This document shows positions 16,423 through 18,025 of a stretch of DNA of 18,025 nucleotides, piece after piece; within the stretch, counting starts at the first letter, position 1; every line of letters starts with the position of its first letter. The translations under genes and the position numbers were made by a program. The DNA is from Verrucomicrobiota bacterium (lineage in GTDB: Bacteria > Verrucomicrobiota > Verrucomicrobiia > Verrucomicrobiales > DEV007): positions 1-18,025 of the forward strand of contig JAHDCN010000008.1 in assembly GCA_020629815.1 (NCBI GenBank), read 5' to 3'. Under the pieces are notes generated by a model, which was given only the letters and a program-made list of their open reading frames with translations, was not told the origin of the DNA and ran no database searches.

Positions 16423-17295
16423 TCAAAACAATTCCATCTGATCTCCGCTTGCGAGACTCAGGTCCAAATCAGGTAGCTCAGGAAGTTGCCGTTTCAGCGC
16501 CAAATAAAAACGCTCACACAGCTGTGGCGCGAAAGTATCGTCCGGAGCATGCATAAACAAAAACGGATGAAGTCCGTCGCTAATCCATTTCGCTGCCTGC
16601 TTCGCTGCTTCTGCCAACCAGGGATCAGCCTTGGTGAACTGGTTGCGGCCCACCAGCCGCAGAAATGGTTGATCACTCGTGGCCTCCCAGTGAACCGGAA
16701 GATTCGGCTTTCGTGTTTGCGAGACCGCTTCGATCGAATCATCAGGGCCACTCTGATACAACGCGCCGCTGTCAAAAATCACCCGGTCATATCCTCGTTC
16801 ATTCAAAAAATCGTTCAAAGGTTGATGCCCTTTGCCATTCGCAAAAAACTCCCGGTGTCGAACTTCGATGGCGAGGGGATAATCGTCAGGCCATTGGTCG
16901 CAGAAGCGCTTCAGTTCATCGAATCGCGAGAGACCAAAGCTTGAATGCAGTTGCAGAAACGCCGGCCCAAGATTTCCGGATTGAAAGAAAATCTCCTGAA
17001 AACTGAAAAATTCGGCCAACAAAGGCAGATTGCCGGTAAGGCCGCCACCATGGGAAATATCGCGCGGCACCTTGAAACAGAAGCGGAATTCATCAGGCAC
17101 GCTCGAGGCCCATCGCTCCGCCGTTTCCGTTTTCGGCAGCGCATAAAATGTTGAATTGCCCTCTACCGAATTAAAAACCTTTGAGTAGTGAAAAAGAAAA
17201 TCCGAGGCCGCCGCCGTCTTCGGCAGAAAATTCCCCTTCCACGCCGGTACAGACCAAGCCGGGCATCCCAGATGAAAAGGCAATCCCGGTTCCAT
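16423..17295 (-). CDS. DUF72 (YecE-like) family protein
   Basis: A 290-residue TIM-barrel-like protein. Family features are the start GCPAWSVPAWKGNF, VEGNSTFYALP (44-54), FRFCFKVPRDISH (about 70-82), the strand LGPAFLQLHSSF and the core AIEVRHREFF. DUF72 function is unknown. It is often found near DNA-repair or stress genes. The C-terminal DQMELF resembles a short linear motif of the kind that binds the sliding clamp (QxxLF), but this is speculative. The ATG at 17295 lies only 3 bp from the palindromic repeat copy B (17299-17357), which therefore forms the leader in front of the gene. It is the first gene of the probable ispF-hsp20-lon operon. Confidence 0.88.
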   Translation of the reverse strand: MEPGLPFHLGCPAWSVPAWKGNFLPKTAAASDFLFHYSKVFNSVEGNSTFYALPKTETAERWASSVPDEFRFCFKVPRDISHGGGLTGNLPLLAEFFSFQEIFFQSGNLGPAFLQLHSSFGLSRFDELKRFCDQWPDDYPLAIEVRHREFFANGKGHQPLNDFLNERGYDRVIFDSGALYQSGPDDSIEAVSQTRKPNLPVHWEATSDQPFLRLVGRNQFTKADPWLAEAAKQAAKWISDGLHPFLFMHAPDDTFAPQLCERFYLALKRQLPELPDLDLSLASGDQMELF

Positions 17296-17298
17296 ATA

Positions 17299-17357
17299 CC
17301 CTGACTCAACAGGGTTAGCTCAATGAGTCAACAGGGTATGGTCGATGACCTAACCCT
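17299..17357 (+). repeat. Palindromic repeat copy B, between DUF72 and an orphan gene
   Basis: It matches copy A (4098-4156) at about 46 of 59 positions without gaps, the first 20 exactly. The hairpins are H1 17299-17314 (ccctg/caggg), H2 17315-17331 (ttagctc/gagtcaa with one mismatch and one G-T pair) and H3 17333-17357 (agggt/accct outer, ggtc/gacc inner). At the fifth base pair of H2, copy A has G-C and copy B has C-G, a compensatory exchange. Its right part contains the stop codon of the minus-strand gene 17350-17823, and its left end is 3 bp from the DUF72 start codon. Confidence 0.85.
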
Positions 17358-17823
17358 GAAATGCAGTAACGACTCCACAATGAATTTCATCTAATTTGTC
17401 GGAAATTTCTTCAGATGTTTCCTTGAGTGCCTGACTCGAACTCCCCACACGAGGTGGAGGTATTCTCTCATCTCTTAATAGACTAAGAATCATTTGCGAC
17501 GGACCTCCACTTTTCACTAGTTTTCCGTCCACCCAAATTGCTAGTATGATCTCCAGGACATTTCCACGTATAGCGAGATTGAATTGAGTTACGATTCCGC
17601 TCGTCACTTTTTTAACTGCGAAAAATTTTTCCTTCGAATTGATTAAAGTAACTTCATTTCGAACTCTACAAAATTGCTTACGCAGTGAGTCTAATTTCAC
17701 CTCGCCCTCTGAGTTCCATTTCTCTCTCGTGTCTGATGAAAACGACTTATACCACTCACAATAATTTGCGTTTTCGACCGCCTTTTCGATCAGAGGATCA
17801 ATAAAATCATATTTATCTGTCAT
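17350..17823 (-). CDS. AT-rich orphan protein of unknown function
   Basis: A 157-residue protein that I do not recognise. It is predicted soluble: a helical, charged N-terminal half (DPLIEKAVENANYCEWYKSF), a central beta-rich stretch (EVTLINSKEKFFAVKKV; GNVLEIILAIWVDGKLVKSGG) and a helical C-terminal part (SSSQALKETSEEISDKLDEI). No signal peptide or membrane helix is seen. An SD-like GAGG lies 10 nt before the ATG at 17823. The base composition stands out: 67 of 180 bases are G or C at 17521-17700 (37%), against about 53% in the neighbouring DUF72 gene, which suggests transfer. The last codons (FQG) and the TAG stop lie in repeat copy B. A short accessory or immunity-type protein is possible but not shown. 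Confidence 0.65.
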   Translation of the reverse strand: MTDKYDFIDPLIEKAVENANYCEWYKSFSSDTREKWNSEGEVKLDSLRKQFCRVRNEVTLINSKEKFFAVKKVTSGIVTQFNLAIRGNVLEIILAIWVDGKLVKSGGPSQMILSLLRDERIPPPRVGSSSQALKETSEEISDKLDEIHCGVVTAFQG

Positions 17824-17843
17824 GTCATCGAAGCCTCTTCAGA

Positions 17844-17863
17844 CCATTGAGCTTTCTCAATGG
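17844..17863. other. Perfect 8-bp hairpin upstream of the orphan gene
   Basis: ccattgag at 17844-17851 and ctcaatgg at 17856-17863 pair perfectly around a 4-nt loop. It lies between the edge gene and the orphan gene start, on the leader side of the latter. No T tract follows on either strand, so it is not a classic terminator. It could be an operator or a remnant of a palindromic element. Confidence 0.5.
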
Positions 17864-17912
17864 GCGGAGGGCTTCTACAAAAGAGACCCAGAGACTTTTC
17901 AGAACAATTCTT

Positions 17913-17925
17913 ACCCTGTTAGGTC
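17913..17925 (-). repeat. Repeat fragment C (13 nt)
   Basis: Read on the minus strand, gacctaacagggt is identical to 4124-4136 within copy A and differs by two bases from the first unit of copy B. The match does not extend further. Its TAA is the stop codon of the minus-strand reading frame entering from the right edge. Confidence 0.5.
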
Positions 17926-18025
17926 GGTGCCAAAGCCGGCTCCAAGGGGCGGTCCGATTCGGCGTCAGGTGCTTCCAGAGAAGGATTGGGCTTTTGTGGC
18001 TCAAGGCCCAGCTTTTTCAGCAAGG
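17919..18025 (-). CDS. C-terminal end of a gene entering from the right edge
   Basis: On the minus strand an open frame enters from the window edge and ends with TAA (complement of 17919-17921), giving about 35 residues: LLKKLGLEPQKPNPS and then a Pro/Glu/Ala-rich tail ending EPALAPT. Third codon positions are about 62% GC, and the strand agrees with the four genes downstream. An overlapping plus-strand frame (from ATG 17822) is also open to the edge, so the choice is not certain. No function can be assigned from this tail. Confidence 0.45.
   Translation of the reverse strand, partial: LLKKLGLEPQKPNPSLEAPDAESDRPLEPALAPT

Noticed and set aside
17348..17924. Integron attC site: ACCTAAC and GTTAGGT fit the RYYYAAC and GTTRRRY core patterns, around an AT-rich orphan gene
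   Set aside because: In the orphan locus the two cores are about 570 bp apart, and in copy A ACCTAAC and GTTGGGT are only 3 nt apart. An attC needs them 55-140 bp apart as arms of one folded site. No integrase is visible.
17822..18025. Plus-strand partial gene starting at ATG 17822
   Set aside because: It has no ribosome binding site, its start overlaps the start of the minus-strand orphan gene, and in the last 100 bp its second codon positions are GC-rich as expected for the shadow of a minus-strand gene. It is still possible.

Overview
The window is about 53-55% GC and tightly packed with bacterial chromosomal genes. No phage structural genes, rRNA, tRNA or CRISPR array were seen. The gene content points to a Verrucomicrobiota-like (PVC group) bacterium: a DUF1080 lipoprotein, a nucleoredoxin-type thioredoxin, a phage CII-like regulator, a GH75-like membrane protein, and mostly no Shine-Dalgarno sequence before the starts. 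This taxonomic call is inference from gene families, not a measured placement.

Layout. 1-2455 (+): a secreted repeat protein cut by the left edge, a periplasmic thioredoxin with a strong intrinsic terminator after it, and a phosphoglycolate-phosphatase-type HAD enzyme. 2465-3178 (-): a DUF1080 lipoprotein. 3322-4587 (+): an RlmD-type rRNA m5U methyltransferase. 4593-6125 (-): glucose-6-phosphate dehydrogenase. 6241-7323 (+): RecF. 7311-9251 (-): a small lipoprotein, a CII-like HTH regulator and alanine racemase, the last two 5 bp apart. 9335-9694 (-): a cupin. 9743-12317 (+): a membrane-anchored GH75-like protein, a DUF3592-like membrane protein and SSB. 12314-17295 (-): a probable operon of DUF72, IspF, an HSP20-family chaperone, Lon protease and a family-2 glycosyltransferase. 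17350-18025 (-): an AT-rich orphan gene and the tail of a gene entering from the right edge.

How they work together. Lon and HSP20 form a proteostasis pair. SSB and RecF serve DNA replication and repair. Alr supplies D-alanine for the wall, and IspF serves isoprenoid synthesis. Every convergent gene pair is separated by 9 bp or less or overlaps at the 3' ends, so almost no space is left for terminators.

Most interesting signal. A 59-nt repeat, matching without gaps at about 46 of 59 positions, occurs at 4098-4156 and 17299-17357. Each copy can be read as three consecutive hairpins, and one pair covaries between the copies. The first copy lies inside the rlmD gene and is read through in frame as a linker just before the SAM-binding motif. 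The second sits between two genes, supplying the stop codon of one and the leader of the next. A 13-nt fragment at 17913-17925 overlaps the stop of the edge gene. This looks like a dispersed palindromic element able to insert both between genes and inside a protein-coding sequence.
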